Below are positions 24,130-31,929 of a stretch of 37,437 nucleotides of DNA, piece after piece. The stretch's first letter is position 1, and every line of letters begins with the position of its first letter. Both the position numbers and the translations under genes were made by a program. Under the pieces are notes generated by a model. The model was not told the origin of the DNA, did no database searches, and saw only the letters and a list, made by a program, of their open reading frames with translations. Source of the stretch: Paraeggerthella hongkongensis. Its GTDB lineage: Bacteria > Actinomycetota > Coriobacteriia > Coriobacteriales > Eggerthellaceae. The stretch lies in assembly GCF_003726035.1 (NCBI RefSeq), contig NZ_QICD01000024.1:1-37437 (forward strand). Reading direction: 5' to 3'.

Positions 24130-24558
24130 ATGAGCAACGAAGGCAAGAAGGTCAAGGTCCACTACACGGGAACGCTTGACGATGGCTCCAAGTTCGATTC
24201 CTCCGTGGATCGAGGCGAGCCCATCGAGTTCACGTGCATGGCCGGCCAGATGATCCCCGGCTTCGACACGGCCGTGAAGGACATGGCTCAGGGAGAGACG
24301 AAAACGGTCCATATCCCGGCAGCCGAGGCGTACGGCGAGCGCGATGACAGCATGATTCAGCAGGTTCCCATCGACCAGATCCCGAACGGCAACGAGCTTC
24401 CCGTGGGACAGACCGTGTACATGATGGGCCCTGGCGGTCAGCCCTTCCCCGTGTTCGTCAAGTCTATCGAAGACGGCGTGGCAACGTTTGACATGAACCA
24501 CGAACTGGCGGGCAAGGATCTCAACTTCGAGATCACGCTGGTTGAGGTTGCCGACTAA
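24130..24558 (+). CDS. SlyD-like FKBP peptidyl-prolyl isomerase
   Basis: The 142-residue protein has the FKBP fold: VKVHYTGTLDDGSKFDSS (residues 8-25), QMIPGFDTAVKDM, and AYGERDD, with an insert-in-flap domain at about 70-120 and FDMNHELAGKDLNFEITL at the end, the SlyD hallmark. It should catalyse cis-trans isomerisation of prolyl bonds and act as a folding helper in the cytoplasm. It lacks the His-rich metal tail of E. coli SlyD. AAAAGGAGCTCTT gives a strong ribosome binding site. It is 32 bases after its degenerate paralogue and is followed by a strong terminator, so gshA and the two FKBP genes probably form one operon. Confidence 0.95.
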   Translation: MSNEGKKVKVHYTGTLDDGSKFDSSVDRGEPIEFTCMAGQMIPGFDTAVKDMAQGETKTVHIPAAEAYGERDDSMIQQVPIDQIPNGNELPVGQTVYMMGPGGQPFPVFVKSIEDGVATFDMNHELAGKDLNFEITLVEVAD

Positions 24559-24582
24559 CGGTCGATGCTCCCTACCTTTTCA

Positions 24583-24613
24583 AAGAAGGCGCCCGCGGGC
24601 GCCTTCTTGTTTT
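24583..24613 (+). terminator. Intrinsic terminator after the SlyD-like gene
   Basis: A 26-base perfect palindrome (24583-24608; arms AAGAAGGCGCCC and GGGCGCCTTCTT) is followed by GTTTT. It lies 24 bases after the stop codon. Confidence 0.93.
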
Positions 24614-24750
24614 ACCGTCGATTTCCTTGGCGGCGCGCTGGCGGCAACGCGCGGAGAGAAGCGCGTGAGGCATCGTGCGAACCGCACGAAAAGGAGATCG
24701 CGAAGCGCAGGCGTTTTGCAAGCCATCCAAGCGAGCGATCGAACCAGCAA

Positions 24751-24792
24751 TGCGTTGAGGGCCGCGTCGCTCTCAACGCAGCCCTCAACGCA
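24751..24792 (-). other. 12-bp inverted repeat after the small gene
   Basis: TGCGTTGAGGGC (24751-24762) and GCCCTCAACGCA (24781-24792) pair perfectly, with an 18-base spacer that contains an extra CTCAACGCA copy (24772-24780). It lies 38 bases past the stop of the minus-strand small gene. It lacks a T-run, so it is not a standard terminator; a structured 3' end or processing site is possible. Confidence 0.55.
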
Positions 24793-24829
24793 TCTGGTCG
24801 GGAAACCTTTGACCGTCTGGCGAAATGTT

Positions 24830-25000
24830 CTATTCAGATGGAATTGCGTCCCGCTCGATCAGATCGCATAAGCCGCTGCTCGCACGCTCTCCGTCCACGC
24901 CAAGCCTTTCAAGGCGCTTTGCCAACTTGAGGCAGTACGAAAGGTCTTCGAGCGGAAGCCCGACCATAGCCGAAACGGCTGCTTCGTTCAATCCGTTCAT
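24830..25000 (-). CDS. Small 56-residue protein, unrecognised
   Basis: An ATG at 25000 (minus strand) preceded by AAGGAG at 8-9 bases opens a 56-codon frame ending at TAG. The product begins MNGLNEAAVSAMVGLPLEDL and looks helical, acidic and soluble (YCLKLAKRLERLGVDGER, GLCDLIERDAIPSE), without signal peptide or membrane segment. The ribosome binding site and protein-like composition support a real gene. It lies 126 bases downstream of the PucR-type regulator on the same strand, with the 34-bp palindrome in between, so it may be co-transcribed with it or read from its own promoter. Function unknown. Confidence 0.6.
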   Translation of the reverse strand: MNGLNEAAVSAMVGLPLEDLSYCLKLAKRLERLGVDGERASSGLCDLIERDAIPSE

Positions 25001-25081
25001 CTTGCTGGCTCCTTCCTGTTCGGTACGTCCAGCATAGACGACAGGGCGTGCTAGACCGTTGTACGAGCAGCCAAAGACGCA

Positions 25082-25115
25082 TGCAGTCTTTTGTGCAATT
25101 GCACAAAAGACTGCA
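25082..25115. promoter_or_regulatory. 34-bp perfect palindrome
   Basis: The two 17-base arms (left arm TGCAGTCTTTTGTGCAA) are perfect reverse complements with no spacer. It lies 11 bases after the stop of the PucR-type gene and about 82 bases before the small gene's ATG. The core TTTTGTGC-AATT-GCACAAAA matches the palindrome in the argC leader in 18 of 20 positions, the difference being the two central bases. T-first, A-last arms and no T-run argue against an intrinsic terminator. Confidence 0.75.
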
Positions 25116-25126
25116 CATAAGCCAGC

Positions 25127-26272
25127 CTACAGGAACACGAGCGACAGAAAGCGAGCCAGCTCTCGATCGGACGAATCGGGCATTCCGAGCACCGCCTTGA
25201 TCTTGCGCAAACGATACCGCACGGTGTTGGGGTGCTGGTAAAGAGCCTCTGCCGCACTCCGAACATCGCCGAACGCATCCGCAAACGCGCGCGCCGTTGC
25301 CAGAAGATCGGTATCGTTGCACTGGTCATGCAACTCAAGCTCGCGCATGTACAGTGCGCTTGCGCGAGCGAACAACCTGTCAACCCGCGCAGCCGCATGA
25401 AAAGCATCGACGCCGAGGTCGGCCCATCGCACAACCGTCGATTCCAATTCATGCGCATGCTCAAGAGCGAACCGCGCCTGGCGAACAGCTAGATCGCCCT
25501 CGCCCAAAGGGACCTCTTCGCTTACCCCGCAACGCACGGAAGACATCGCTTCGATACGACCGATAAGATCGGGTTCGGAATGGGAGCGTCCATCGATGGG
25601 AGGCCTGGAATACGACACGAACGCCAGCAAGTAATCGTGATAGCGACACGCATACGCCGTTTCGACGCTCCCCCAGTCTTTCCTAAACGATGCAAGCACC
25701 GAAGACAATGCGCTGAGCTCCGCATACAAAGAGCAGTCGTCGCCACCCATCGGCTGCACCGCAAAGCATTGGAGTGTCGCCCCCGTTGCGCGCGCTATGT
25801 CGTACATTGAGGCGCGAACGTCGGCCGCCACCCGATCGGCCACAAGGCCATCGATAAGACGGCTTTTGCTGGACTGCTCTTGATCGGTTCGAATAAGGGA
25901 GAGAACTGATGACAGTATCTGCTCGTAGTAGCGGCCTTCGTAGAACAGGATAGGAATGCCCCGACGTTCGCTCAACTCGATAACGCGCGGCCCAATAGCA
26001 TCTTGAGCAGCAGGTTTAATGGCAAGAGCAGCCACGCCGCATTCCATGACGGAAACGATAGAGCGCTCCGCCAAGGCAGGATCGCGCCGCGCAAACCCAA
26101 GCGACGAAAGGATAAACTCGTTCGGGAAAAATTCTTTGTACCCGTTCGCAGGAGGCTCTTCATCCAGAATGCCCGCATTCACAACGGAACGACCGGCAAA
26201 GCCCTCGCAAGGAGCAGCTAGGCGTACGCTCTCGAACACAGGAAGGGCAAGCACGTCTCCTACGGTGATCAT
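25127..26272 (-). CDS. PucR/CdaR-type transcriptional regulator
   Basis: The 381-residue protein has an N-terminal PucR-like sensor part (MITVGDVLALPVFESVRLAA, about 1-130) and a C-terminal PucR-type helix-turn-helix (AFGDVRSAAEALYQHPNTVRYRLRKIKAVLG, about 330-365) ending the protein. The family usually responds to small metabolites such as purine catabolites, proline or sugar acids; the ligand here is not known. The ATG follows GGGAGGG; an 18-residue upstream extension is not supported. It is the last gene of a minus-strand run from 27.4 kb, 88 bases after an unrecognised gene that may be functionally linked. Confidence 0.88.
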   Translation of the reverse strand: MITVGDVLALPVFESVRLAAPCEGFAGRSVVNAGILDEEPPANGYKEFFPNEFILSSLGFARRDPALAERSIVSVMECGVAALAIKPAAQDAIGPRVIELSERRGIPILFYEGRYYEQILSSVLSLIRTDQEQSSKSRLIDGLVADRVAADVRASMYDIARATGATLQCFAVQPMGGDDCSLYAELSALSSVLASFRKDWGSVETAYACRYHDYLLAFVSYSRPPIDGRSHSEPDLIGRIEAMSSVRCGVSEEVPLGEGDLAVRQARFALEHAHELESTVVRWADLGVDAFHAAARVDRLFARASALYMRELELHDQCNDTDLLATARAFADAFGDVRSAAEALYQHPNTVRYRLRKIKAVLGMPDSSDRELARFLSLVFL

Positions 26273-26360
26273 GGTGGCCCTCCCTTCCCCGTTCATCCGC
26301 ATCGTCTTCCAATCGATCGCCATCATACGATGATGCCCGACACGTGTCTAGCACGCCACA

Positions 26361-27182
26361 TCAAGAACCTCTGCCTTCGTCCAAATCCACGATCCGACAG
26401 CAAAGGTCAAGATCGGCAGCGCGATTGAGGCGAGCCACGCGCGTCGCAAAACACGCACGGCGCGCTTCGTCGAAACGATCGGGAACGATCAACCCGAAGT
26501 CCGTCGCCCTACGCAAACGCAAATCAGACACCGTGACAGAAAGACAGCCGTCAACTACGGTGTCCTCTGGCGGCGTTTTCGTTTTCGCACGCGCCTGAGC
26601 AGCCGCGACGCAATCGCGATCAAACCCGAAATGCGTCATTTCCCAAAATGCAGACGAGAGCACAAGGTAGCGTTCGTACAAGTTCCAAGAGCCCCCTAAC
26701 CACACGCGACTCGACAACGCGTCCTCCCAAGGAGCAAGCGAGAGAGAATGCTCCGGCAGACTGACACCCTGCTCAACGGGGTCATCGGGATGCGCTTCGA
26801 GCACAGCGCGGGCAAGAGGAACGTCCGCACGGTGCACGAGCCAAACGCCCACGCGCCGCTCGATCAAGCCCATCTGCTCGTGGGAAATAAAGAACTCGCG
26901 AGGCAAAAGGACTCGATCACGCCCGCACTTTCGCTTGATGGACATACGCTTCATCGAATCAAGCGTACAGGCTAGCCGGCGCTCCTTCTTGCGACGCCGC
27001 TTGGACGAATCGTCGCCGCAGGGCGTGCAAAGCCGCGCAGCATGTTCGTCCAAGACAACCCGAACGAACGCATCGACATTGCAGCATGCCAGCAAATCCT
27101 GAAGGGTAGGCAATTTCTCGATAGGCGCTCTTCTCTGTTCCCAATACGAGCCTTCGGCCGCGTTCAGATCAAAACACGACAT
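26361..27182 (-). CDS. Hypothetical protein, 273 residues
   Basis: I do not recognise this family. The product has no signal peptide or membrane helix. It contains a basic stretch (SKRRRKKERRLACTLDSMKR at about 60-80) and many charged residues, with several Cys (LLACCNVDAF, RLCTPCGDD, LCCRIVDLD) that might bind a metal. The ATG follows GAGGGGG; a TTG two codons upstream is an alternative. It overlaps the end of the preceding small gene by 14 bases and lies 88 bases before the PucR-type regulator in the same direction, so the three may be one operon. Confidence 0.65.
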   Translation of the reverse strand: MSCFDLNAAEGSYWEQRRAPIEKLPTLQDLLACCNVDAFVRVVLDEHAARLCTPCGDDSSKRRRKKERRLACTLDSMKRMSIKRKCGRDRVLLPREFFISHEQMGLIERRVGVWLVHRADVPLARAVLEAHPDDPVEQGVSLPEHSLSLAPWEDALSSRVWLGGSWNLYERYLVLSSAFWEMTHFGFDRDCVAAAQARAKTKTPPEDTVVDGCLSVTVSDLRLRRATDFGLIVPDRFDEARRACFATRVARLNRAADLDLCCRIVDLDEGRGS

Positions 27183-27402
27183 CGCCAACCCCCTCGGCTA
27201 ATGCAAACGCCGTCGCACAGGGCATAACGGCAGCACAGCGCACGGGCAGGCCGATGGACGATAAGTCGGAATCCGCGGCCGCCTCTACCCGCATTGCAAG
27301 AACCGCAGCTTCAAGAGGGTCAATGCAGCATAAGGGCATAACTTCAACAAGCACAAGAGCTTCGGATTCGACGCAGCACATTCCTCGACGAACATCCAAC
27401 AT
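27169..27402 (-). CDS. Hypothetical protein, 77 residues
   Basis: The frame is open for longer, but the ATG at 27402 is preceded by GAAGGGG at 7-8 bases, and the 69 upstream codons are Arg/Trp-rich and non-coding in character. The product (MLDVRRGMCCVESEALVLVE onward) is hydrophobic and Cys-rich but has no clear membrane helix. The stop overlaps the next gene's start by 14 bases, which supports translation. No family recognised. An alternative is that only the downstream gene is real and this is part of its leader. Confidence 0.45.
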   Translation of the reverse strand: MLDVRRGMCCVESEALVLVEVMPLCCIDPLEAAVLAMRVEAAADSDLSSIGLPVRCAAVMPCATAFALAEGVGDVVF

Positions 27403-27553
27403 GGCAAGCACCCCTTCGCAAGCGTCCCAAGATTTGAGAGGATCTTGCAAGCGTGGTACGGGCGACGCGGAACACCGACGCCATCTATGGGCTGCCCATC
27501 GCGAAGGCCCGATGGGAAACAGCGCTTGCACTGGCTCTTTTTCTTTCAAAAAG

Positions 27554-27562
27554 AGTATAGCA
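27554..27562 (-). promoter_or_regulatory. Extended -10 promoter after the LuxR-type gene
   Basis: TGC-TATACT on the minus strand (TG at 27561-27562, hexamer 27554-27559) has 5 of 6 -10 matches plus the extended TG. It lies about 25 bases past the LuxR-type stop and 150 bases before the 77-residue gene. An imperfect palindrome (ACGAACGTTTGT, 27567-27578) sits immediately upstream, a possible operator. Confidence 0.5.
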
Positions 27563-27586
27563 TAAAACGAACGTTTGTTTGTTAAA

Positions 27587-29029
27587 TTAGCCGTAGAGGC
27601 CGAGGGCATCTATCAGCTCGTCGCGTGAATGAACATCGATCTTCCGGTAAATATGCCGTATATGGGTTTTAGCCGTGCCGTTCGCAATAAACAGCTCGCG
27701 CTCAATAGACCCAACGGTTTTATGCTGAGCGAGTAGCAACAACACTTCCTCCTCGCGAGGAGACAGCCCTCGCTCTCGCGCGAGCGTCTGACACCGGTTC
27801 GCCAGCTCTTGCTTTTTAACAAGCGCCGTATCGGCCGACGGACTGCGTTCGTCAAGAAATGCCATACCCCAACGACTGGACAGCTCTTTCTCCGAAAAGA
27901 GGATCATGGTAGCGGCCACCACCATGACGATCACCAACCCGCTCACCACCGCATCCGATCCCGCAAGACCAAACGTCGGGGACCCAAGCAACGTTTCAAC
28001 CTGTCGGCCAATCAGTGAAAACAGTGCGCGCACGCCGCGCTCGATGCCGAACAACCAAACAGCCGACACTCCGTAGCGATAACTCAGATTCGCCATGATG
28101 AGCATGATGAGCACGGAGAACGCCGTATATGAAGCACTCGTGCAAAAATCGGACATGGCTTGATTAAGCACCCCGACGTTCGGAAGAATAAGAAACGCAG
28201 CGACCATAAGGGGCAGTGCCAGCCGATAGATAATGGCAAAATCGAATTTACCGCCGCGAGCAATGACCCCCGCAAACACGACAGCCGCAACAACAATGGC
28301 ACCCGAAGTCGAATGCGGCCCAAACGTCGATTGATACATCGACGACTCCTTGAGCCCATAGGCAAATGCGTAAATGGCCATGAGCAAAACTATTTTCCAC
28401 GGGAACGAAAACGATGTCCCGGATGCGGAGGGCAGCTCATCAGCGGGAAGCGATCGGAATCCGGCAGCCACCCAGGAAAGGGACACAATGGGAAACGTCG
28501 ACGCAATCATGGCGAGCCAAGGAATGGACATCCCTCGACATACGTAGATGAGCAGCGCTGCCACCATCATGGATGCAGAATAGTACAATGCCACTCTAAA
28601 TGGGTTGAGGCAGCTATACAGTTCCGACCACAGCAAGATGACCAATGCTATCCCGAACCCGCCCAACAATGCAGCAGGCAATCCCACCTGTGCCGACATC
28701 GAAGGAACCCCTATGGAAACGAACATGCAGCAGGTTGAAAGCACCAAAGCAGCACCCGCTATCGCATACAAGGATTTGCGAGCGAACAAGGGGCCAACGC
28801 GCTTCGCTAAAGCAGCGCATGCGAACATCGTCGCTATCATCGCAACATCGAACATATCATGGCTCGCAACTTCAGCCGCCGGAAACGAAATAAAGGAACC
28901 CACGAACACGATCTCGATCCAAGCGCGGTACACGCCAAGCCCCAAAAAGAACAAAGGTATCGAAGGCAGCCAGGGAAAAAGAGGCCCTGGCGGGCACCTA
29001 TGCTGTTCGCTCTGCTCTTTTTTCGCCAT
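27587..29029 (-). CDS. LuxR-type regulator with multi-pass membrane domain
   Basis: The 480-residue protein has about ten to twelve hydrophobic helices from residue 18 to about 385 and a C-terminal LuxR/FixJ helix-turn-helix (RGLSPREEEVLLLLAQHKTVGSIERELF, then NGTAKTHIRHIYRKIDVHSRDELI, about 417-478). No receiver domain is present, so the membrane part is probably the sensor. Such membrane LuxR proteins are common in Eggerthellaceae next to exported reductases, as here with the divergent flavoprotein gene. It may sense the reductase substrate and switch on its transcription; the ligand is unknown. The ATG follows GAGGGG, and a good sigma-70-like promoter lies upstream. Confidence 0.92.
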   Translation of the reverse strand: MAKKEQSEQHRCPPGPLFPWLPSIPLFFLGLGVYRAWIEIVFVGSFISFPAAEVASHDMFDVAMIATMFACAALAKRVGPLFARKSLYAIAGAALVLSTCCMFVSIGVPSMSAQVGLPAALLGGFGIALVILLWSELYSCLNPFRVALYYSASMMVAALLIYVCRGMSIPWLAMIASTFPIVSLSWVAAGFRSLPADELPSASGTSFSFPWKIVLLMAIYAFAYGLKESSMYQSTFGPHSTSGAIVVAAVVFAGVIARGGKFDFAIIYRLALPLMVAAFLILPNVGVLNQAMSDFCTSASYTAFSVLIMLIMANLSYRYGVSAVWLFGIERGVRALFSLIGRQVETLLGSPTFGLAGSDAVVSGLVIVMVVAATMILFSEKELSSRWGMAFLDERSPSADTALVKKQELANRCQTLARERGLSPREEEVLLLLAQHKTVGSIERELFIANGTAKTHIRHIYRKIDVHSRDELIDALGLYG

Positions 29030-29075
29030 AAAATCCCCTCAGAACGCTGCACCCCTTGCTGCATGCCTGCAGCTC

Positions 29076-29103
29076 ATTGTACCGAAGGATACAACCGCCT
29101 CAA
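29076..29103 (-). promoter_or_regulatory. Promoter of the LuxR-type gene
   Basis: TTGAGG (29098-29103) and TACAAT (29076-29081) on the minus strand are 16 bases apart, with 4 and 5 matches to consensus. Predicted leader is about 40 bases. The overlapping TTGTA...TACAA symmetry (29078-29095) could be an operator. No equally good promoter is seen for the divergent flavoprotein gene in the 290-base gap, which otherwise holds nothing recognised. Confidence 0.55.
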
Positions 29104-29319
29104 AATCCCTGCAAAAACAAACGGCAAGAAAACCCCTGGTGAAACTAGGATGATAGCAAAGGGTGACAGAAATAATCCCTCGCGAAAAGCCGTAGACGAA
29201 AGACAAGCAGATTGACCGAGCGCTATGGTTTCGATCGAGGGAGCCGCTCTGAAGAAAGCTTCGACCACCGAACGGCAAGCGACAAAGTGCGGCAAACGCC
29301 AACGTTCAAGGAGGATGAA

Positions 29320-30981
29320 ATGGCCAAGCAAAACAAGAATCAAGGCATCAGCCGTCGAGATCTGCTCAAATTCGGAGGCATGACAGCAGCGGGAATAGCG
29401 GCAGCAAGCACGCTGGGCGCCTGCTCACCGCAGGGTACCGCAGCGAAAAACGCCGACAGCGCCACCGCCAAAGCAAGCGAGAAAACCACGGCAGCCGGCC
29501 ATCTGCGCACCGGGATTCCCTCTTTTCTGGAAAAGCCGGCTGCTATCACCAATATTGCAACTACCAAAGAGTACGACGTGGTGGTCGTAGGCGCAGGCGC
29601 ATCTGGAGTACCTGCGGCGCTCTCAGCTTTGGAAGCAGGCGCACGCGTCGCACTGCTCCAGAAAGAGCAGCAAGCTATCAGCCAGGGGAACTCGGGCAGT
29701 GGTATAGATCTGGCAACAAGCGATCAAGCTGACATAGAAGATCTCGTTTCGCAGCTTATGGCCGACAACCAGCATCGCCCCAATCGAGCGCTCATCGAAC
29801 TCTGGGCGAAAAACTCGGGTGAAGCGGTGTCTTGGGTTATCGAAAAAGCCGCCGAAAGCGGCGCGCAAGTTGTCGACCAAGGAAACCAGCAGCATATGCC
29901 CTTGATCAACCGCAAGGGCTACACCATGAACTTCGTCACGTCCTTCTTCGGACCCAAGCCCTACAACACGGGCGACGGCATGCGGGCGTTGGCGACCACA
30001 GCAGAAAAAGAAGGCGTCGAAATCTTCTATTCCACCCCAGCTGAGCAACTCGTCCAGAACGAATCGGGTAAAGTAGTGGGTGTTATCGCGAAAGGCAAAG
30101 ACGGCTACGTCCAGTTCAACGCGTCGAAAGGCGTGATCATAGCATGCGGTGACTACCAAAACGATGAAGACATGCTGCACTATTATCAACCGGACATGAC
30201 GAATTTCCAGCCCAAGCAAAGCAACAAGACCGGAGACGGCCACAAGATGGTGGTTTGGGCTGGCGGCAAGATCGAAAACCTTGCCCATACGAAGATGCTC
30301 CACGATTTCGATGCGGGCCCCGCGTCTATGTGCGACATGCCGTTTCTTTCCGTGAAGATGAACGGCGAGCGCTTTGTGAACGAAACCGTAGAGATGTCCC
30401 TCATGAACTGCTATCTGAGATCGGCCGAGGACGCCGGGCATTATTGCCAGGTGTTCGACAGCAGTTACATGACCGCAGCGGCAGATTGGCCGGGAAAACT
30501 GGTAAACCCCGAAGCCCTGAAGACCTACATGCCCGAAGAGAACGTCGAGCGCACGGGCGTGTTCGAAGGGCAGATCAACACGTTCAAGGCCGACACCCTT
30601 GAAGAGCTGGCCAAAAAGCTCGGGATCACCGATACGGCAACGTTCACGAAAACGATCGCTCACTACAACGACTTGGCCGCATCGGGCAAGGACGTCGACT
30701 TCGGGAAAGCGGCAAAATTCCTTGCTCCCATCGATACGCCTCCGTACTACGGCATTCATCGCCACGTGCGCATGAGCGCCATCTGCTCCGGTGTCGACAT
30801 CAACGAGAACCACGAGTGCTTGACGCCCGAAGGCGAGATCATAGAAAACCTGTACGCCATCGGCAACTGTTCGGGTCATTTCTACGGCGGCATAGACTAC
30901 CCGCTCACCGTGTTCGGGTTGTCGCTTGGACGCTGCTACACTGAAGGCTACGTCATCGGCCGCATGGTAGCCCAGAAATAA
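29320..30981 (+). CDS. Tat-exported FAD-dependent reductase (fumarate reductase-like flavoprotein)
   Basis: The 553-residue precursor starts with a Tat signal (SRRDLLKFGG at 11-20, then a hydrophobic stretch) ending in the lipobox LGAC, so it is probably a lipoprotein anchored outside (Cys35). FAD binding is shown by EYDVVVVGAGASGVPAALSA (85-103). The C-terminus (NLYAIGNCSGHFYGG, then VFGLSLGRCYTEGYVIGRM) matches the FAD-binding_2 family that includes fumarate, urocanate and other unsaturated-acid reductases. No heme-binding CxxCH motif is seen, so electrons must come from a partner not encoded here. AAGGAGG gives a strong ribosome binding site. Divergent pairing with a LuxR-type regulator suggests an inducible respiratory reductase; substrate unknown. 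Confidence 0.92.
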   Translation: MAKQNKNQGISRRDLLKFGGMTAAGIAAASTLGACSPQGTAAKNADSATAKASEKTTAAGHLRTGIPSFLEKPAAITNIATTKEYDVVVVGAGASGVPAALSALEAGARVALLQKEQQAISQGNSGSGIDLATSDQADIEDLVSQLMADNQHRPNRALIELWAKNSGEAVSWVIEKAAESGAQVVDQGNQQHMPLINRKGYTMNFVTSFFGPKPYNTGDGMRALATTAEKEGVEIFYSTPAEQLVQNESGKVVGVIAKGKDGYVQFNASKGVIIACGDYQNDEDMLHYYQPDMTNFQPKQSNKTGDGHKMVVWAGGKIENLAHTKMLHDFDAGPASMCDMPFLSVKMNGERFVNETVEMSLMNCYLRSAEDAGHYCQVFDSSYMTAAADWPGKLVNPEALKTYMPEENVERTGVFEGQINTFKADTLEELAKKLGITDTATFTKTIAHYNDLAASGKDVDFGKAAKFLAPIDTPPYYGIHRHVRMSAICSGVDINENHECLTPEGEIIENLYAIGNCSGHFYGGIDYPLTVFGLSLGRCYTEGYVIGRMVAQK

Positions 30982-31002
30982 CCAAGTCTTCTTCCCCTCC
31001 CG

Positions 31003-31044
31003 AAAGGGCTCGGCGCGATGCGTATCGTCGCCGAGCCCTTTCTC
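31003..31044. terminator. Bidirectional terminator between flavoprotein and map
   Basis: AAAGGGCTCGGCG (31003-31015) pairs perfectly with CGCCGAGCCCTTT (31029-31041), and an inner CGAT/ATCG stem extends it. TTTCTCTT follows on the plus strand. It sits between the two convergent stop codons. Confidence 0.85.
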
Positions 31045-31929
31045 TTACCAGCTCAAAAGCTCGTAGCCATCTTCGGTCACGACCAGCTGAACTTCCCACT
31101 GGGCCGTGTCCGAACGATCCGCCGTGCGAACGGTCCATCCGTTCGGATCGCTCATGTCGATTTCCTGCTCGCCCGCGTTGATCATGGGTTCGATGGTGAA
31201 GCAGCAGCCTGGAGCAAGCACCATGCCGGTACCCGCTTCGGCAACATGGCTCACGAACGGATCCTCGTGGAAGTCAAGCCCGATGCCATGTCCGCCGAAC
31301 TCGCGCACCACCGAATAACCGCACGACTTCGCATGCTCGTTCACAGCCGCCCCCACATCACCCAGTAGACCCCACGGCTTGACCGCGGCAAGGCCTGCTT
31401 CCAGGGCTTTCTTGGTTTCTTCCACCAAACGGCGACGCTCTTCGGACACTTCCCCAATGCAGAACATGCGCGACGAATCCGAATAGTAGCCGTCCAGGAT
31501 AGTGGAGCAATCCACGTTCACGATATCGCCTTCGCGCAGCACATCGTCCTCTGAGGGAATGCCGTGGCAGACCACTTCGTTGATGGACGTGCACACGCTT
31601 TTCGGGTAGCCCTCGTAATTGAGGTCAGCGGGAATGCCGCCATGCTCCACCGTGAAATCGTGCACCCATCGATCGACTTCCGCCGTGGTCACACCCGGCC
31701 CGATATGCTCGGCAACGTAGTCGAGCACGCCGATATTGATAGCAGCGCTGCGCTTGATGCCTTCGATATCGGCCGCCGTTTTGAGCATGGAACGCTGCGG
31801 TACCTCGAATCCCTGCTCGTAGAGCTCTTGCAGCCGCTCGTCATGGACGAGGTGACACTTCTTGTACTTTTTACCGCTGCCGCACCAACATTCGTCGTTG
31901 CGGCCCGGGCTGATCAGTCCATCATACAT
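31045..31929 (-). CDS. map: Methionine aminopeptidase with N-terminal SEC-C motif
   Basis: The 294-residue enzyme removes the initiator Met from nascent proteins. The N-terminal GRNDECWCGSGKKYKKCH (10-26) is an SEC-C zinc motif (CxC...CH), as in the longer bacterial MetAP type, thought to help ribosome docking. The catalytic domain carries the five metal ligands: Asp in NVDCST, Asp in YYSDSSR, His in GGHGIGLDFHE, Glu in FTIEPM and Glu in QWEVQLVV. The ATG follows AAAGGA at 8 bases; a 9-residue upstream extension is less likely. A TACAAT -10-like element lies at 31955-31960. The gene is alone on this strand, followed by the shared terminator. Confidence 0.96.
   Translation of the reverse strand: MYDGLISPGRNDECWCGSGKKYKKCHLVHDERLQELYEQGFEVPQRSMLKTAADIEGIKRSAAINIGVLDYVAEHIGPGVTTAEVDRWVHDFTVEHGGIPADLNYEGYPKSVCTSINEVVCHGIPSEDDVLREGDIVNVDCSTILDGYYSDSSRMFCIGEVSEERRRLVEETKKALEAGLAAVKPWGLLGDVGAAVNEHAKSCGYSVVREFGGHGIGLDFHEDPFVSHVAEAGTGMVLAPGCCFTIEPMINAGEQEIDMSDPNGWTVRTADRSDTAQWEVQLVVTEDGYELLSW

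Noticed and set aside
27403-27609. Upstream extension of the 77-residue gene
   Set aside because: It runs through a promoter-like element and is Arg/Trp-rich; the internal ATG has the good ribosome binding site.
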